A stretch of 64,000 nucleotides of DNA from CAWBRT01 sp050015355 (GTDB taxonomy: Bacteria; Acidobacteriota; Terriglobia; Terriglobales; Acidobacteriaceae), in the NCBI GenBank assembly GCA_050015355.1, contig JBEKBO010000002.1, positions 1 to 64,000 of the forward strand, written 5' to 3'. Position 1 is the first letter of the stretch. Each line of letters begins with the position of its first letter. The notes under the pieces are model-generated. The model did no database searches and was not told the origin of the DNA. It was given only the letters and a program-made list of their open reading frames with translations. A program made the position numbers and the translations under genes. Positions 18,111 through 27,857 of this stretch are shown here, one piece after another.

Positions 18111-21100
18111 CTACGCGCCGCAGCACTTCTTGTACTTCTTGCCCGACCCACACGGACACGGATCATTGCGCCCGATCTTCTCTCCCGAGCGCACCACCTG
18201 CTGCACCTGCTGCGAGTCGCCGGAGCCGGCCATCCGCGCCTGTTCCAGTTCCCGCTTCTTTTTGCGCTGGAAGGCCTCTTCCATATCGTCAATCGAAGTT
18301 TGTGCCCGGCGCTTTCGGGGATGATCGCCGTTGCCGCCGCGCGCATCGGCTGCCGCCGAGAACTGGGCCGCCTCCTGCTGCTGGCGCACGCGCTCCGCCT
18401 CGTCGGCATCCACCACCTGCATCAAGTAGAGGAAACGGACGGTCTCTTCCTCGAAGCGCTCCATCATCGCCTCGAACATATCGAATGACTCGCGCTTGTA
18501 TTCCACCAGGGGATCTTTCTGTCCGTACCCGCGGAGACCGATCCCCTCCTTCAGGTGATCCATGCCCAGCAGATGATCTTTCCACAGTTGGTCGAGCACG
18601 CTGAGCATGACGATGCGCTCGTGATGGCGCATGGCATCGGGGCCTATGAGCTGCTCTTTGGCGTCGTATCGCTCCAGCAGCTTGGCGAAAATGGCGTCGC
18701 CCAATTCCTGCCGGTTCAGCTTATCCGGCCGCATCCCTTCGGCCAGTATGTCCACTCCAAAACGGGTGAACACTTCGTTCTTCAGGCCGGCGATGTCCCA
18801 ATCTTCGGGATGCATATTCTCTGCCGCGTACTTGTCGAGCAAGCCGCCGAGAATGTCGCGCACGTAATCCTGCTGGATGAGTTCTTTCTGCTCCAGCCCT
18901 TCGAGCAGTTGGCGGCGCAATCCGTAGACCGCCTCGCGCTGCTTGTTCATTACGTCGTCGTATTCCAGCAGGTGTTTGCGGGCCTCGAAGTGCTGTGCCT
19001 CCACCGCCTTCTGCGCCGCTTCGATCCGCCGCGTAATCATGCGCGACTCGATGGGCACGCCCTCTTCCATGCCCAAGCGCTGCAGCAGCGTGCTCACCCA
19101 CTCTTTCGCGAAGATTCGCATCAAGTCGTCTTCCAGCGAAAGATAGAAACGCGATGCACCCGGATCGCCCTGGCGGCCGGCGCGTCCGCGAAGCTGGTTA
19201 TCGATACGCCGCGCCTCATGGCGCTCGGTGCCGAGGATGAACAGCCCTCCGCTAGCGATCACTTGTTTGTGCTCGGCCTCGGTCTCGGACTTGTATCTGC
19301 TGACTAGCTCCTGCCACTGCTCGGTGGACACGCGATACTCGGCCCCCTGGTAGTACCAGTACGTTGTCGTCGGATCGTCCGGCCTCGCCTGCACGGCGCC
19401 CGCGGTAATTTGCACCGGCTGGGCCAGGCCTTTCTTCAGGCATTCCTGCTTGGCGATAAACTCGGCGTTGCCGCCCAACAGAATGTCCGTGCCGCGGCCT
19501 GCCATGTTGGTGGCGATCGTCACCCTGCCAAATCGTCCGGCCTGCGCCACGATCTCGGCTTCCTGCTCGTGATGTTTGGCGTTCAAGACGACATGCTTGA
19601 TGCCCTTTTTCTTCAGCAGATCGGAGAGCCGCTCGGATTTCTCGATGGAAGTCGTACCCACCAGCACCGGCTGTCCGGTGTCGTGCAGACGCTGCACCTC
19701 GTCGGCGGCCGCAAAGTACTTTTCCTTCTCGGTGCGGTAGACGGTGTCGGCATTCTCGATCCTGATCAAGTCCCGGTTCGTCGGGATGACAACCACTTCC
19801 AGTTTGTAAATCTTGTAGAACTCGGCCGCCTCTGTCTCCGCCGTGCCGGTCATGCCGGCCAGCTTCTTGAACATGCGGAAGTAATTCTGGAAGGTGATGG
19901 TCGCCAGCGTCTGGTTTTCGCGCTCGATCTTCACCCCTTCCTTCGCCTCGACTGCCTGGTGCAAACCATCGGACCAGCGCCGCCCCGGCATCAGCCGTCC
20001 GGTAAACTCGTCGACGATCAGCACCTCGCCGTCCTTCACCACGTATTCCACGTCTCGCCGGTAATGATTGTGTGCCTTGAGCGCGGTCTCCACGTGGTGC
20101 TTGAGATCCCAATTCTCGGGATCGGCGATGTTACCTATCCCCAGCATTTTTTCGACTTTTTCCCAGCCATCTTCGGTGACGGTGATCGTCTTATGCTTTT
20201 CGTCGATGGTGTAGTCGCCGGTGTAGATCTTGATTCCCGGTTCCGGTCCAGGCAGCTCTTCGCCTCTCGTCAGCTTGGGAATGATCCCGTTCACCCTGTA
20301 ATACTTGTCGGTCGACTCCTCGCTGGCCCCGCTGATGATCAGCGGCGTACGCGCTTCGTCGATCAGGATCGAATCCACTTCGTCGACGATCGCGAAGCTG
20401 TGCGCGCGCTGCACGCAGTCGCGTACGTCGAACTTCATGTTGTCGCGCAGGTAGTCGAATCCGAACTCGTTATTCGTGCCGTAAGTTACATCGGAGGCGT
20501 AGGCCGCCCGCCGCTGCTCGTCGTCGAGGTCGTGAACGATTACCCCGACCGAGAGCCCCAGGAAGCTGTACAGTTTCCCCATCCACTCGGAGTCGCGCTT
20601 GGCCAGGTAGTCGTTCACCGTGACCACGTGTACGCCGCGGCCGGAGAGCGCATTCAGATACACCGGCAAGGTCGCCACCAGGGTTTTGCCCTCGCCGGTT
20701 TTCATCTCGGCGATCTTGCCCTGGTGCAGCACCACTCCACCGATCAACTGCACGTCGAAGTGGCGCATGTCGAGCACGCGCCGGCCCGCCTCGCGGACCA
20801 CGGCGAAGGCCTCTTCCAGAATCTCGTCCAGCACTTCGGCCAGCGCGCGGTCGCGAGCGGCCTCTAACTCTTTGGCGCGGTCGCGAGCGGCGTCTTCCTC
20901 TTTGGCGGGCTCGCCTTCGCCGTTCGGATTCTCGGCGTCAACCTTAGCCATCCTCTCCTGGATGCGAGCGCGAAATACTTCCGTCTTGGCAACCAGCTCC
21001 GCGTCACTCAGCTTGCGTATTTCCGCTTCGAGCGCATTGATGCGCTCCACCCTTGGCTGCATGCGCTTGACTTCGCGCTCATTGGCAGTCCCAAATACCT

Positions 21101-21122
21101 TCGCCATCAGCTTATTGATCAA
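18111..21122 (-). CDS. secA: preprotein translocase ATPase SecA
   Basis: 1003 residues, somewhat longer than E. coli SecA. It drives protein export through SecYEG. Seen: Walker A in MKTGEGKTL, the [13 protein letters not shown] block, [29 protein letters not shown], and the C-terminal zinc-binding SEC-C motif [17 protein letters not shown]. An acidic/Ala-rich insertion (about 60-90, [20 protein letters not shown]) lengthens the N-terminal region. The gene is alone in its unit and its 3' end abuts the repeat array. Confidence 0.98.
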   Translation of the reverse strand: MINKLMAKVFGTANEREVKRMQPRVERINALEAEIRKLSDAELVAKTEVFRARIQERMAKVDAENPNGEGEPAKEEDAARDRAKELEAARDRALAEVLDEILEEAFAVVREAGRRVLDMRHFDVQLIGGVVLHQGKIAEMKTGEGKTLVATLPVYLNALSGRGVHVVTVNDYLAKRDSEWMGKLYSFLGLSVGVIVHDLDDEQRRAAYASDVTYGTNNEFGFDYLRDNMKFDVRDCVQRAHSFAIVDEVDSILIDEARTPLIISGASEESTDKYYRVNGIIPKLTRGEELPGPEPGIKIYTGDYTIDEKHKTITVTEDGWEKVEKMLGIGNIADPENWDLKHHVETALKAHNHYRRDVEYVVKDGEVLIVDEFTGRLMPGRRWSDGLHQAVEAKEGVKIERENQTLATITFQNYFRMFKKLAGMTGTAETEAAEFYKIYKLEVVVIPTNRDLIRIENADTVYRTEKEKYFAAADEVQRLHDTGQPVLVGTTSIEKSERLSDLLKKKGIKHVVLNAKHHEQEAEIVAQAGRFGRVTIATNMAGRGTDILLGGNAEFIAKQECLKKGLAQPVQITAGAVQARPDDPTTTYWYYQGAEYRVSTEQWQELVSRYKSETEAEHKQVIASGGLFILGTERHEARRIDNQLRGRAGRQGDPGASRFYLSLEDDLMRIFAKEWVSTLLQRLGMEEGVPIESRMITRRIEAAQKAVEAQHFEARKHLLEYDDVMNKQREAVYGLRRQLLEGLEQKELIQQDYVRDILGGLLDKYAAENMHPEDWDIAGLKNEVFTRFGVDILAEGMRPDKLNRQELGDAIFAKLLERYDAKEQLIGPDAMRHHERIVMLSVLDQLWKDHLLGMDHLKEGIGLRGYGQKDPLVEYKRESFDMFEAMMERFEEETVRFLYLMQVVDADEAERVRQQQEAAQFSAAADARGGNGDHPRKRRAQTSIDDMEEAFQRKKKRELEQARMAGSGDSQQVQQVVRSGEKIGRNDPCPCGSGKKYKKCCGA

Positions 21123-21264
21123 GCCAGTATTCCTTTATGACAAGCCGCAACTTACCGAATCGCGGGCAGTGCCCTTCCGCAGCGCCCCGGGAGCGTAATT
21201 CCCAAGCTCCGTGGCCGAGGCAAACTTCGCCTCCGGACCTGTCTAACCTATTTTAGACCGAATC

Positions 21265-21745
21265 CCTCGGGTGCCCCACGTTCCGCCCCGCTTTTGGGCT
21301 AACGTGGGGTAGTTGCCGGAAGCCCCATATCTCTCATCGAGCCCGCTGGTGCTCGGGTGCCCCACGTTCGCCCGTTGTCGGCTAACGTGGGTAGTTTGCC
21401 GACGGTGCCCCACATCTGCCGTAGTTAGCAGATGTGGGACTTTAATTTCGATTCACTCGGGGGTTCAACATCTGCTTGGCACCCCACGTTCGCCCGTTGT
21501 TGGCTAACGTGGGGTAGTTTGCCGACGGTGCCCCACATCTGAGTGTCATCCTGAGCGCAGCGAAGGATCTGCTTTTCTTGCGGGTGCCCCAGGTTCCGCG
21601 CCGCCAAGCACTCCTTTGAGACGCGCCGCGCCATCTGGTCAAGCTGCGCCATTCGTAGCAAACGGCTCACTTGGCTGTTCGGGGTCACCGGCGAGCCCTG
21701 CTCGCTGGGGTGATTGTTCGGCGCTAACCTGGGGTAGTCAAGTCA
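21265..21745. repeat. repeat array upstream of secA
   Basis: Hairpin copies lie at 21272-21309 (CCCCACGTT/AACGTGGGG), 21359-21390 (right arm shortened), 21409-21439 (CCCACATCTGC type) and 21483-21516. A partial CCCCACATCTG at 21530 is interrupted by a TCATCCTGAGCG element (21543-21576). A long CCCCAGGTT...AACCTGGGG copy (21586-21738) has its loop filled by about 130 bases of other sequence. The last shows one repeat inserted into another. Confidence 0.8.
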
Positions 21746-21774
21746 CCTGACCTTTTGGTTTTCGACAACAGAAA

Positions 21775-21990
21775 CAAAAGGTGGCTCGACTTCGCTCGCC
21801 ATGACAAACTGATATTTTATCTGGTGCCCCACATTCGCCCGCCGTTGGCTAACGTGAGACAGCTTATACGCGTTCGCCGCGTGAGCCCGCGTAGCGGGCA
21901 TAAGACGGTAGCCCCAGGCGCAAGCCTGGGGTAGCCATGGAATCCGTACACCCCCAGCCCGCGTAGCGGGCGTAAGATGCGCGGGTGCCC
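21775..21990. repeat. three further repeat types upstream of the acyl ligase gene
   Basis: An inverted copy of the TCATGGCGAGCGAAGTCGAGCCACC element (21781-21805) is followed by a decayed hairpin copy (21823-21850). A two-part element then reads AGCCCGCGTAGCGGGCATAAGA, a CCCCAGGCGCAAGCCTGGGG hairpin (21914-21933), and AGCCCGCGTAGCGGGCGTAAGA. The same two-part element recurs at 25325-25412. Confidence 0.75.
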
Positions 21991-22043
21991 CACGGGAAAA
22001 CGATGCGAATCCCCCTTTAGCCCTGATATCATCGCGAGAAGTT

Positions 22044-24878
22044 ATGTTCTATAGCCGATTCCTGCAATCAGTAGAGCTGTGGCCGGATGCTGTCGCCGTG
22101 GAGATTCAGCGCCAGCCTGCTCCGGTCTCCAGCCAGAAACCGTCGAGCGTTCCAGACTGTCCCGACGATTCGCGGGACAGTTACACCTACCGCCAGCTTC
22201 GGCAGCGTGCCGAGTCGGTTGGCGCCTGGTTGCAACGCTCCGGACTCCAGCCGGGCGCGCGTTGCGCGATTCTTGCCAATAATAGTCCTGACTGGGTTGC
22301 GGTTTACCTGGGCATTGTCGCCGCCGGACACACAGCCGTTCCGCTGGACACCGCCTTCAACTGCGAGCAGGTCGAAAAGTTGCTGCGCGACTGCGGCGCA
22401 ACCCTCATTTTTGCCGACGCCAAGCACCTCCCTATCGCCCGCCACGCCGGCACCGGCCACCAACTGAAAATCGCGCTGCTCGACGACCCTGATCTTCCGC
22501 CGCCACCCGAACAGCCCGCCCTGCGAGAGATGTACCGCACCGCAGCCGACGGATTCACCCCGTCCTCTGCCAGGCCCAATGACGTTGCCTGCATCCTCTA
22601 CACCTCCGGAACCACCAGCGATCCCAAGGGCGTTATGCTCTCGCACGCCAACCTGCGCGGCGAGATGGAAGCGGTCTTTCGCTTCGTGCGCTTCGACTAC
22701 ACGGACGCGATTCTTGGCGTGCTGCCGCTCTTCCACGCCCTGGCGCAGATGGCAAACCTGATGCTGCCGCTGGCCTGCGGCGCGCGCGTGGTTTTCCTCG
22801 AGTCGTTAAACACCACCGAACTTCTGCGCGCCCTCACCGAGCGAAACATAACGTTATTCTGCTGCGTGCCGCAGTTCTTTTACCTCATTCACGAACGTGT
22901 CTTTCAGGAAGCGCGCAAGCGAGGGACGCTTATCTGGGCCGCGTTTCGGGCAATGCTGGCGCTGTCGCGCGCCGGCCGCCAAGTAGGGCTGAACCCGGGC
23001 AAGATATTATTCAAGAAAGTTCACACCCTGCTCGGCCCCAGGATGCGCTACCTGGTCACCGGCGGTTCGCGCTTCGACGTGGCGATCGGCCGTGACTTCC
23101 ATACCCTTGGCTTCGATTTTCTGCAAGCCTACGGGCTCACCGAGACCACGGGCGGAGCGATGGTCACGCCGACCGACGCGAACGTGATCGGTTCGGTCGG
23201 CAAGCCGCTGCCCGGCAACGAAGCCAAGATCGTCGACGCCAAGCCGGCGGAAGATGGCTCTGGTCACAGCGTCGGTGAGATCGCGATTCGCGGGCCCATT
23301 GTCATGAAGGGCTATTACAACCGCCCCGACGCCACCGCCGAAGTCATTCGCGACGGCTGGCTGCACACCGGCGATCTTGCCTACACCGATGCCGGCGGCA
23401 ATTTCTTCATCACCGGCCGGCAGAAGGAAATCATCGTCCTCAGCTCCGGCAAGAACATTTATCCCGAAGAAATCGAGAGCTACTACCTGAAGAGTCCCTG
23501 GATCAAGGAAGCCTGCGTCATGGGACTGGAGGGCGCGCCGGGCGATCCGGTTTCCGAGCGCCTGCACGCGGTCATCGTCCCCAATCTCGACGTGCTGCGA
23601 CAGAAGAAGGTCGTGAACATGCGCGAGGTCATCCGCTACGACGTGGAGAACATCTCGTCGCACCTGCCGGCCACCAAGCGCATCCTGAGCTATGACATCT
23701 GGCAGGAAGACCTGCCGCGCACCACCACGCGCAAGCTGCGCCGCTTCGAGATCGAGGCCCGTGTCCGCCGGATGCAGGCCAGCGGCGCGCGCAATTCCGA
23801 GGGACAGCTTGCCCGCGAATTGACGGACGAGGAAAGCGACTGGATCTCCCAGCCCGAGGTCCAACAGGCCATCGCCATCGTTCGCGCGGCGGCGAAGAAT
23901 TCGGTCGCCCGGGTGCATCCGCGCGACAATCTCGAACTCGATCTCGGCCTCGATTCCATGGAGCGGGTCGAACTGCTGGTTCAGCTCGAGCACCATCTCG
24001 CCGCCGATGTCGACGATTCCGCCGCCTCCGAGGTCTACACCGTCCGCGAGTTGATCGACCTTGTCCGCGGCAACATGGGCAAGGGCGCGAGCCAGACGGT
24101 CGGCTGGGAGACGCTGCTCGCCACGGAAGCGACCGATCCCGAGGTTGTGGCGCTCACCAGGGAGCGGCCCATCGCCAGCCGCCTCTGGTACCTCTTCGGC
24201 AGAACCGTCAATCTGTTCACCAAGGACATGTTTCACCTCAAACTCACCGGACTCGAAAAACTTCCTCCCAAGGGACCTTTCATCCTCTGCGCCAATCATC
24301 AGAGCTATCTTGATGCGCCCGTGCTCACCGCGGCGATGCCCTGGCACATCTTCCGCGATGTCTTCTACGTCGGAGACAGCGAGAAATTCGGCTCCGGGCC
24401 GGCGCGGACCATGGCGCGCTTCCTGCGCCTCATTCCGGTCGACCCGGACGCGAACCTTGTGCCCGCCATGCAAGCCGGCGCCTACGGCTTGCGCCACGGC
24501 AAAATTCTGGTTCTCTATCCGGAAGGCGAGCGCAGCATCGATGGCGTGCCGAAGAGCTTCAAGAAGGGAGCCGCAATTCTCGCGCACCACCTGAATGTGC
24601 CGATTGTGCCCGTCGCCCAGGATGGCTTTTTCGAGGCATGGCCGCGCGACCGTAACTTCCAGCGCTTCGCCCCGCTGCGCATCCAAATCGGAGATCCAAT
24701 TTATCCCGATCCCGCCGAAGCGCCCGACGCGGCCTACAACCGGCTCACGGCCGAGGCGCGCCGGCAGATCGTATCCATGTGGGAGCACCTGCGCGCACAA
24801 CGTTCCGCGCAACCACAGGCCAATCACCCCGGCTCCGGCAGCCCCGCCGAAAAGCATCAAGCCACGCACCCACAGTAG
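22044..24878 (+). CDS. three-domain acyl ligase - acyl carrier - acyltransferase
   Basis: 944 residues. Residues about 1-575 form an AMP-binding (ANL) ligase: YTSGTTSDPKGV near 185-196, YGLTET, GDLAY and a C-terminal Lys region. Residues about 610-680 form a carrier domain whose LGLDSMERVELL motif gives Ser638 as the phosphopantetheine site. Residues about 715-930 form a PlsC-type acyltransferase with the H-x4-D motif NHQSYLD (His752, Asp757) and YPEGERS. Such a protein could activate a fatty acid, hold it as a thioester and transfer it to a lysophospholipid or glycerophosphate. E. coli Aas joins the same two catalytic activities in the reverse order and without a carrier. GAGAAG precedes the ATG. 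Confidence 0.9.
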   Translation: MFYSRFLQSVELWPDAVAVEIQRQPAPVSSQKPSSVPDCPDDSRDSYTYRQLRQRAESVGAWLQRSGLQPGARCAILANNSPDWVAVYLGIVAAGHTAVPLDTAFNCEQVEKLLRDCGATLIFADAKHLPIARHAGTGHQLKIALLDDPDLPPPPEQPALREMYRTAADGFTPSSARPNDVACILYTSGTTSDPKGVMLSHANLRGEMEAVFRFVRFDYTDAILGVLPLFHALAQMANLMLPLACGARVVFLESLNTTELLRALTERNITLFCCVPQFFYLIHERVFQEARKRGTLIWAAFRAMLALSRAGRQVGLNPGKILFKKVHTLLGPRMRYLVTGGSRFDVAIGRDFHTLGFDFLQAYGLTETTGGAMVTPTDANVIGSVGKPLPGNEAKIVDAKPAEDGSGHSVGEIAIRGPIVMKGYYNRPDATAEVIRDGWLHTGDLAYTDAGGNFFITGRQKEIIVLSSGKNIYPEEIESYYLKSPWIKEACVMGLEGAPGDPVSERLHAVIVPNLDVLRQKKVVNMREVIRYDVENISSHLPATKRILSYDIWQEDLPRTTTRKLRRFEIEARVRRMQASGARNSEGQLARELTDEESDWISQPEVQQAIAIVRAAAKNSVARVHPRDNLELDLGLDSMERVELLVQLEHHLAADVDDSAASEVYTVRELIDLVRGNMGKGASQTVGWETLLATEATDPEVVALTRERPIASRLWYLFGRTVNLFTKDMFHLKLTGLEKLPPKGPFILCANHQSYLDAPVLTAAMPWHIFRDVFYVGDSEKFGSGPARTMARFLRLIPVDPDANLVPAMQAGAYGLRHGKILVLYPEGERSIDGVPKSFKKGAAILAHHLNVPIVPVAQDGFFEAWPRDRNFQRFAPLRIQIGDPIYPDPAEAPDAAYNRLTAEARRQIVSMWEHLRAQRSAQPQANHPGSGSPAEKHQATHPQ

Positions 24879-24966
24879 CTACATCCCGACATAATCTCAG
24901 CCTGTCATGGCGCGGGTGCTTCCATGGTAGGTATGTTGCAATCTCAGACCATCATGACGTATCAGA

Positions 24967-25460
24967 CTGTCATGGCGAGCGAAGTCGAGCCACCTTTTGT
25001 TTCTCCTTTTGTTTCTCTTTTTGTTTCTCTTTTTGTTTCTCTTTTTGTTTCTCTTTTTGTTTCTCCTTTTGTTTCTCCTTTTGTTTCTCCTTTTGTTTCT
25101 CCTTTTGTTTCTGTGCGGGTGCCCCAGGTTCCGCGCCGCCAAGAAACTCCATTGAGACTATCCGCGCCACCTGGCTGGCTGTGCCGCCCGTAGCAAAAGC
25201 TCCTTTGGTCGTTCGGCGCTAACCTGGGGTAGTTTATACACTCACCGTGTTCGGCCGCCGAGTGCCCCGCGTTCCGTTCCTCTTTTTGGCTAACCTGTGG
25301 TAGTTTATACGTCCACCGCGTGAGCCCGCGTAGCGGGCATAAGACGATAGCCCCAGGCGCAAGCCTGGGGTACGCACGAAACCCGCACACCCCAGCCCGC
25401 GTAGCGGGCGTAAGAACCGACGGTGCCCCACATCTGCCGCGGTTAGCAGATGTGGGACTT
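24967..25460. repeat. 12-bp tandem repeat and adjoining repeat elements
   Basis: A TCATGGCGAGCGAAGTCGAGCCA element runs into ten head-to-tail copies of a 12-mer, C(C/T)TTTTGTTTCT (24993-25112), in the order two CC, four CT, four CC forms. A CCCCAGGTT...AACCTGGGG hairpin with a long loop (25121-25228), a decayed hairpin (25263-25302), the two-part AGCCCGCGTAGCGGGC element (25325-25412) and a CCCACATCTGC hairpin (25426-25457) follow. The open frames across the tandem array are low-complexity and are not called as genes. Confidence 0.85.
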
Positions 25461-26483
25461 CTAACCTGGAGTAGTTCCTTTCGGGCGTGCCCGGGGATGC
25501 GTTTTGTCGTACACCTCCATCACTTTGCGCGTGGAGAGCTGCGTATAACGTTGCGTGGTGGCCAGGCGCTCGTGTCCAAGCAACTCCTGAATCGAGCGCA
25601 AGTCCGCGCCTTCCTCGAGCAGATGCGTCCCAAACGCGTGCCGCAGCGTATGCGGATGCACTTCCGGCGACAAGCCATTGGCGACCGCTACGGACTTGAC
25701 GATGCGTCCCACGCTGCGCGTCGTCAGTCGCGTGCCGCGATGATTGATGATCAGTGCCGTCGACGTTTTCCGCTGCTCCGCAAGCACCCGCTGACGCGCG
25801 TGCAGATAATTGCGCAGCGCCCAATCGGCCTTATCTCCGAACGGCACCAGGCGCTCTTTCTTGCCTTTGCCGCGCACCATGATTCCCTGCTGGCTCCAAT
25901 AGATGTGGTCGACGTTGATGCCGGTCAGCTCCGAGTTGCGGATTCCGCACCCGTAAAGCAGTTCGAAGATCAGACGATCGCGCTCGGGAAACGCCGCCTG
26001 CTCGGGCTGCGCCGCATCGAGCACGCGGTTCATCTCTTCGATGCTGGGCACGCGCGGCAATTTCTTGGGAAGCTTCGGGGTAGACACCAGCAGAGCCGGA
26101 TTCTGCTTCACCAGCTTTTCGCGCGCCAGAAACTTGAACAGCGAACGCACAGCGGCCAGCGCCCGCGCCACCGAGGGCTTGGTCAACCCGTGGTCGTAAA
26201 GATGAGAGAGGAAACCGCGAATCCGCACGTGATCGACCGCCTCCCATGCGCTCTCGCTGGGGTCCCCAGCGCGCGCCGCCGCTGCGCGTGTTGGGGCAGA
26301 AAGGTAGGCTGAGAATTGCTCCAGATCGGTCTTGTACGCCTTGATCGTGTGCGGCGAGGCATTCTTCTCGCGCAGTGACCGCAGAAACTGCGCCACGTCG
26401 CGCGCTACCTTTGATTCTTTCGCCGGCGATTCTTTCGCCGATCCTTTCCCCGGCGCGCCGGAAGTGCCTCGTGGTTTAGTCAT
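25461..26483 (-). CDS. XerC/XerD-type tyrosine recombinase, with an in-frame repeat insert
   Basis: 340 residues from ATG 26483 (preceded by GAAGGA; GTG 26495 is an alternative). An N-terminal SAM-like core-binding domain is followed by the catalytic domain. Seen: the catalytic Arg in GCGIRNSEL, Lys in [20 protein letters not shown] (His-x2-Arg), the GHERL His, and the Tyr nucleophile in TTQRYTQLS. Near residue 68 the sequence [12 protein letters not shown] is encoded by a 38-bp repeat (26259-26296) that also occurs outside genes at 54698. It falls in a loop of the N-terminal domain and keeps the frame. A second Xer-type gene lies upstream on the same strand. The roles (dif resolution versus integrase) are not separable here. 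Confidence 0.9.
   Translation of the reverse strand: MTKPRGTSGAPGKGSAKESPAKESKVARDVAQFLRSLREKNASPHTIKAYKTDLEQFSAYLSAPTRAAAARAGDPSESAWEAVDHVRIRGFLSHLYDHGLTKPSVARALAAVRSLFKFLAREKLVKQNPALLVSTPKLPKKLPRVPSIEEMNRVLDAAQPEQAAFPERDRLIFELLYGCGIRNSELTGINVDHIYWSQQGIMVRGKGKKERLVPFGDKADWALRNYLHARQRVLAEQRKTSTALIINHRGTRLTTRSVGRIVKSVAVANGLSPEVHPHTLRHAFGTHLLEEGADLRSIQELLGHERLATTQRYTQLSTRKVMEVYDKTHPRARPKGTTPG
26259..26296. repeat. 38-bp palindromic repeat inside the recombinase gene
   Basis: It begins GGGGTCCCC and ends GTTGGGG. Its reverse complement matches 54698-54735 in length, ends and most positions. Both ends and an inner GC-rich segment are palindromic. In the gene it encodes PTRA-x4-RAGDP without breaking the frame. 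Confidence 0.8.
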
Positions 26484-26539
26484 TCCATCCTTCACTAGTA
26501 GGTGTCCCGGAAATACCTTGCACTAACCAAAAACTCTCC

Positions 26540-26718
26540 CGAATGTCGCCCTGAGCGTAGCGAAACCAAAGAACCTCCTGAAGTGTCATCCTGAGCGCTC
26601 GGGGTCCCCGGCGACGGCCGCTTTTGCCGTTGCTGGGGTAGAGGAGGCTGGTGGCCCATATCTCGCAACGACCCCGACGGTGCCCCACATCTGCCGCAGT
26701 TAGCAGATGTGGGATTCT
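26540..26718. repeat. spacer repeats between the two recombinase genes
   Basis: A TCATCCTGAGCG element with a GGGGTCCCCGGCGACGGCC...TGCTGGGG insert lies at 26585-26645. A GGTGGCCCATATCT half copy lies at 26650, and a full CCCACATCTGC/GCAGATGTGGG hairpin at 26684-26714. Confidence 0.8.
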
Positions 26719-26726
26719 AGCCGTTC

Positions 26727-27677
26727 TTACTTCACCCCGCGGTCCTTCGCCCGCGGATGATACTCACGGTACACACTCTTCAGGCGGTCGAGCGCCAGGT
26801 GCGTATAAACCTGCGTCGTCGAAATGTCTGCGTGTCCCAGAATCGTCTGCACCGTACGCAGGTCCGCTCCGTTCTCGACCATGTGGGTGGCGGCGCTGTG
26901 TCTCAGCATGTGCGGACTGGCATGCGGTCCGGTCTGCGCCGAGCTGGCGGAGACAATCTGCCAGACGCGCTCCCGCGTCAGCTTGCGCGCACCCCTGCCG
27001 ATAAACAGGCATGCCGACTGCTTCTCGCCAGCCAGCGCCGCGCGCACGGCCAGATAGCCGGAGATCGCGCCGAGTGCGGCCTGGCCCAGCGGCACAATGC
27101 GTTCCTTGTCTCCCTTGCCGCGCACCAGAACGTAGCCGAGATCGCGTTTCACGTCCTCCATGCGCAGGCCCACCACTTCGGAGACGCGCAGGCCGCCCGC
27201 GTAGAGCACTTCCAGCATGGCGCGATTGCGCACATTCAGTTCGTGCCCGCACTTCGCCTTCGGAGCGGTGATATCGGAGCGTTCCAGCAGATGCTCAACC
27301 TCCGCGCGTCCCAGCGACTTGGGCAGAACCTTCCACTGCCGGGGCGAATCGATGTCGAGCGTCGGGTCGTGCTTGGTGTGCCGGTCCAGCAGCAGAAACC
27401 TGTAGCACTGCCGCAAGCTGGAAAGTTTGCGCGCCACCGTCCGGCCATCGGCCCCCTCGGCAAACAGCCAGTCGAGAAAGTCCCGGACATCCTGACGCCG
27501 CGCCTGCACCAGCCCGCGTTTACGTTTTTCGAGAAAGCCAATCCACTTTTTCAGATCGCCGGCATAAGACTGAATCGAGAGTCGGGCGAGTCCGCGCTCC
27601 ACCTTGAGGTATTCACAGAATGACGACAGCAGATGTAGGTCTTCCCGCGCGCGGCTCATGCGTTTGAGTATGCGCAT
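26727..27677 (-). CDS. XerC/XerD-type tyrosine recombinase
   Basis: 316 residues. The N-terminal domain (LLSSFCEYLKVERGLA, SIQSYAGDLKKW) and catalytic domain are complete. Seen: Arg in AGGLRVSEV, Lys in RGKGDKER, HMLRHSAATHMV, the GHADI His, and the Tyr nucleophile in TTQVYTHLA. GHADISTTQVYTH is closest to XerD-type proteins. The ATG at 27677 lies inside a small tandem repeat, and Met7 at 27659 is a possible alternative start. Two co-directional Xer-type genes 244 bases apart could form a heteromeric XerCD pair or be a recombinase pair of a former mobile element. Confidence 0.92.
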   Translation of the reverse strand: MRILKRMSRAREDLHLLSSFCEYLKVERGLARLSIQSYAGDLKKWIGFLEKRKRGLVQARRQDVRDFLDWLFAEGADGRTVARKLSSLRQCYRFLLLDRHTKHDPTLDIDSPRQWKVLPKSLGRAEVEHLLERSDITAPKAKCGHELNVRNRAMLEVLYAGGLRVSEVVGLRMEDVKRDLGYVLVRGKGDKERIVPLGQAALGAISGYLAVRAALAGEKQSACLFIGRGARKLTRERVWQIVSASSAQTGPHASPHMLRHSAATHMVENGADLRTVQTILGHADISTTQVYTHLALDRLKSVYREYHPRAKDRGVK

Positions 27678-27775
27678 TATCGGACATAGACGCGATAACC
27701 AATTGGGTGCGCATTATCGGACATAGAGACGACGACCCTGCGCATTATCGGACACTGATGCAATAACCAATAGGT
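27671..27775. repeat. three tandem 31-37-bp units over the recombinase start
   Basis: TGCGCATTATCGGACA begins at 27671, 27708 and 27739. Units 1 and 3 also share a GATAACCAAT/AATAACCAAT ending, and unit 2 is 6 bases shorter. The first unit contains the annotated start codon of the recombinase gene. They could be binding or core sites for the enzyme. This is speculative. Confidence 0.75.
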
Positions 27776-27857
27776 GTTTTTAACGTGTTTTAGACGCGTT
27801 TTAGCCGCCAAAAAATGATCGAAATCGGCCTCGTGGAGTGGTCGGAGAGCCAGGTTC

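Noticed and set aside
19410..20867. Plus-strand 485-residue frame within secA
   Set aside because: Antisense of conserved SecA motifs; no homology-like blocks.
23007..24869. Minus-strand 620-residue frame opposite the acyl ligase gene
   Set aside because: The plus-strand frame holds three intact catalytic motifs; the antisense has none.
24970..25222. Frames coding for KQKEKQKEK- or FVSLFVSL-type proteins
   Set aside because: Direct translation of the 12-bp tandem repeat; no start signal and no unique sequence.
27708..27738. A complete dif site
   Set aside because: Only the outer left arm GGTGCGCAT resembles dif; the central region and right arm do not match.
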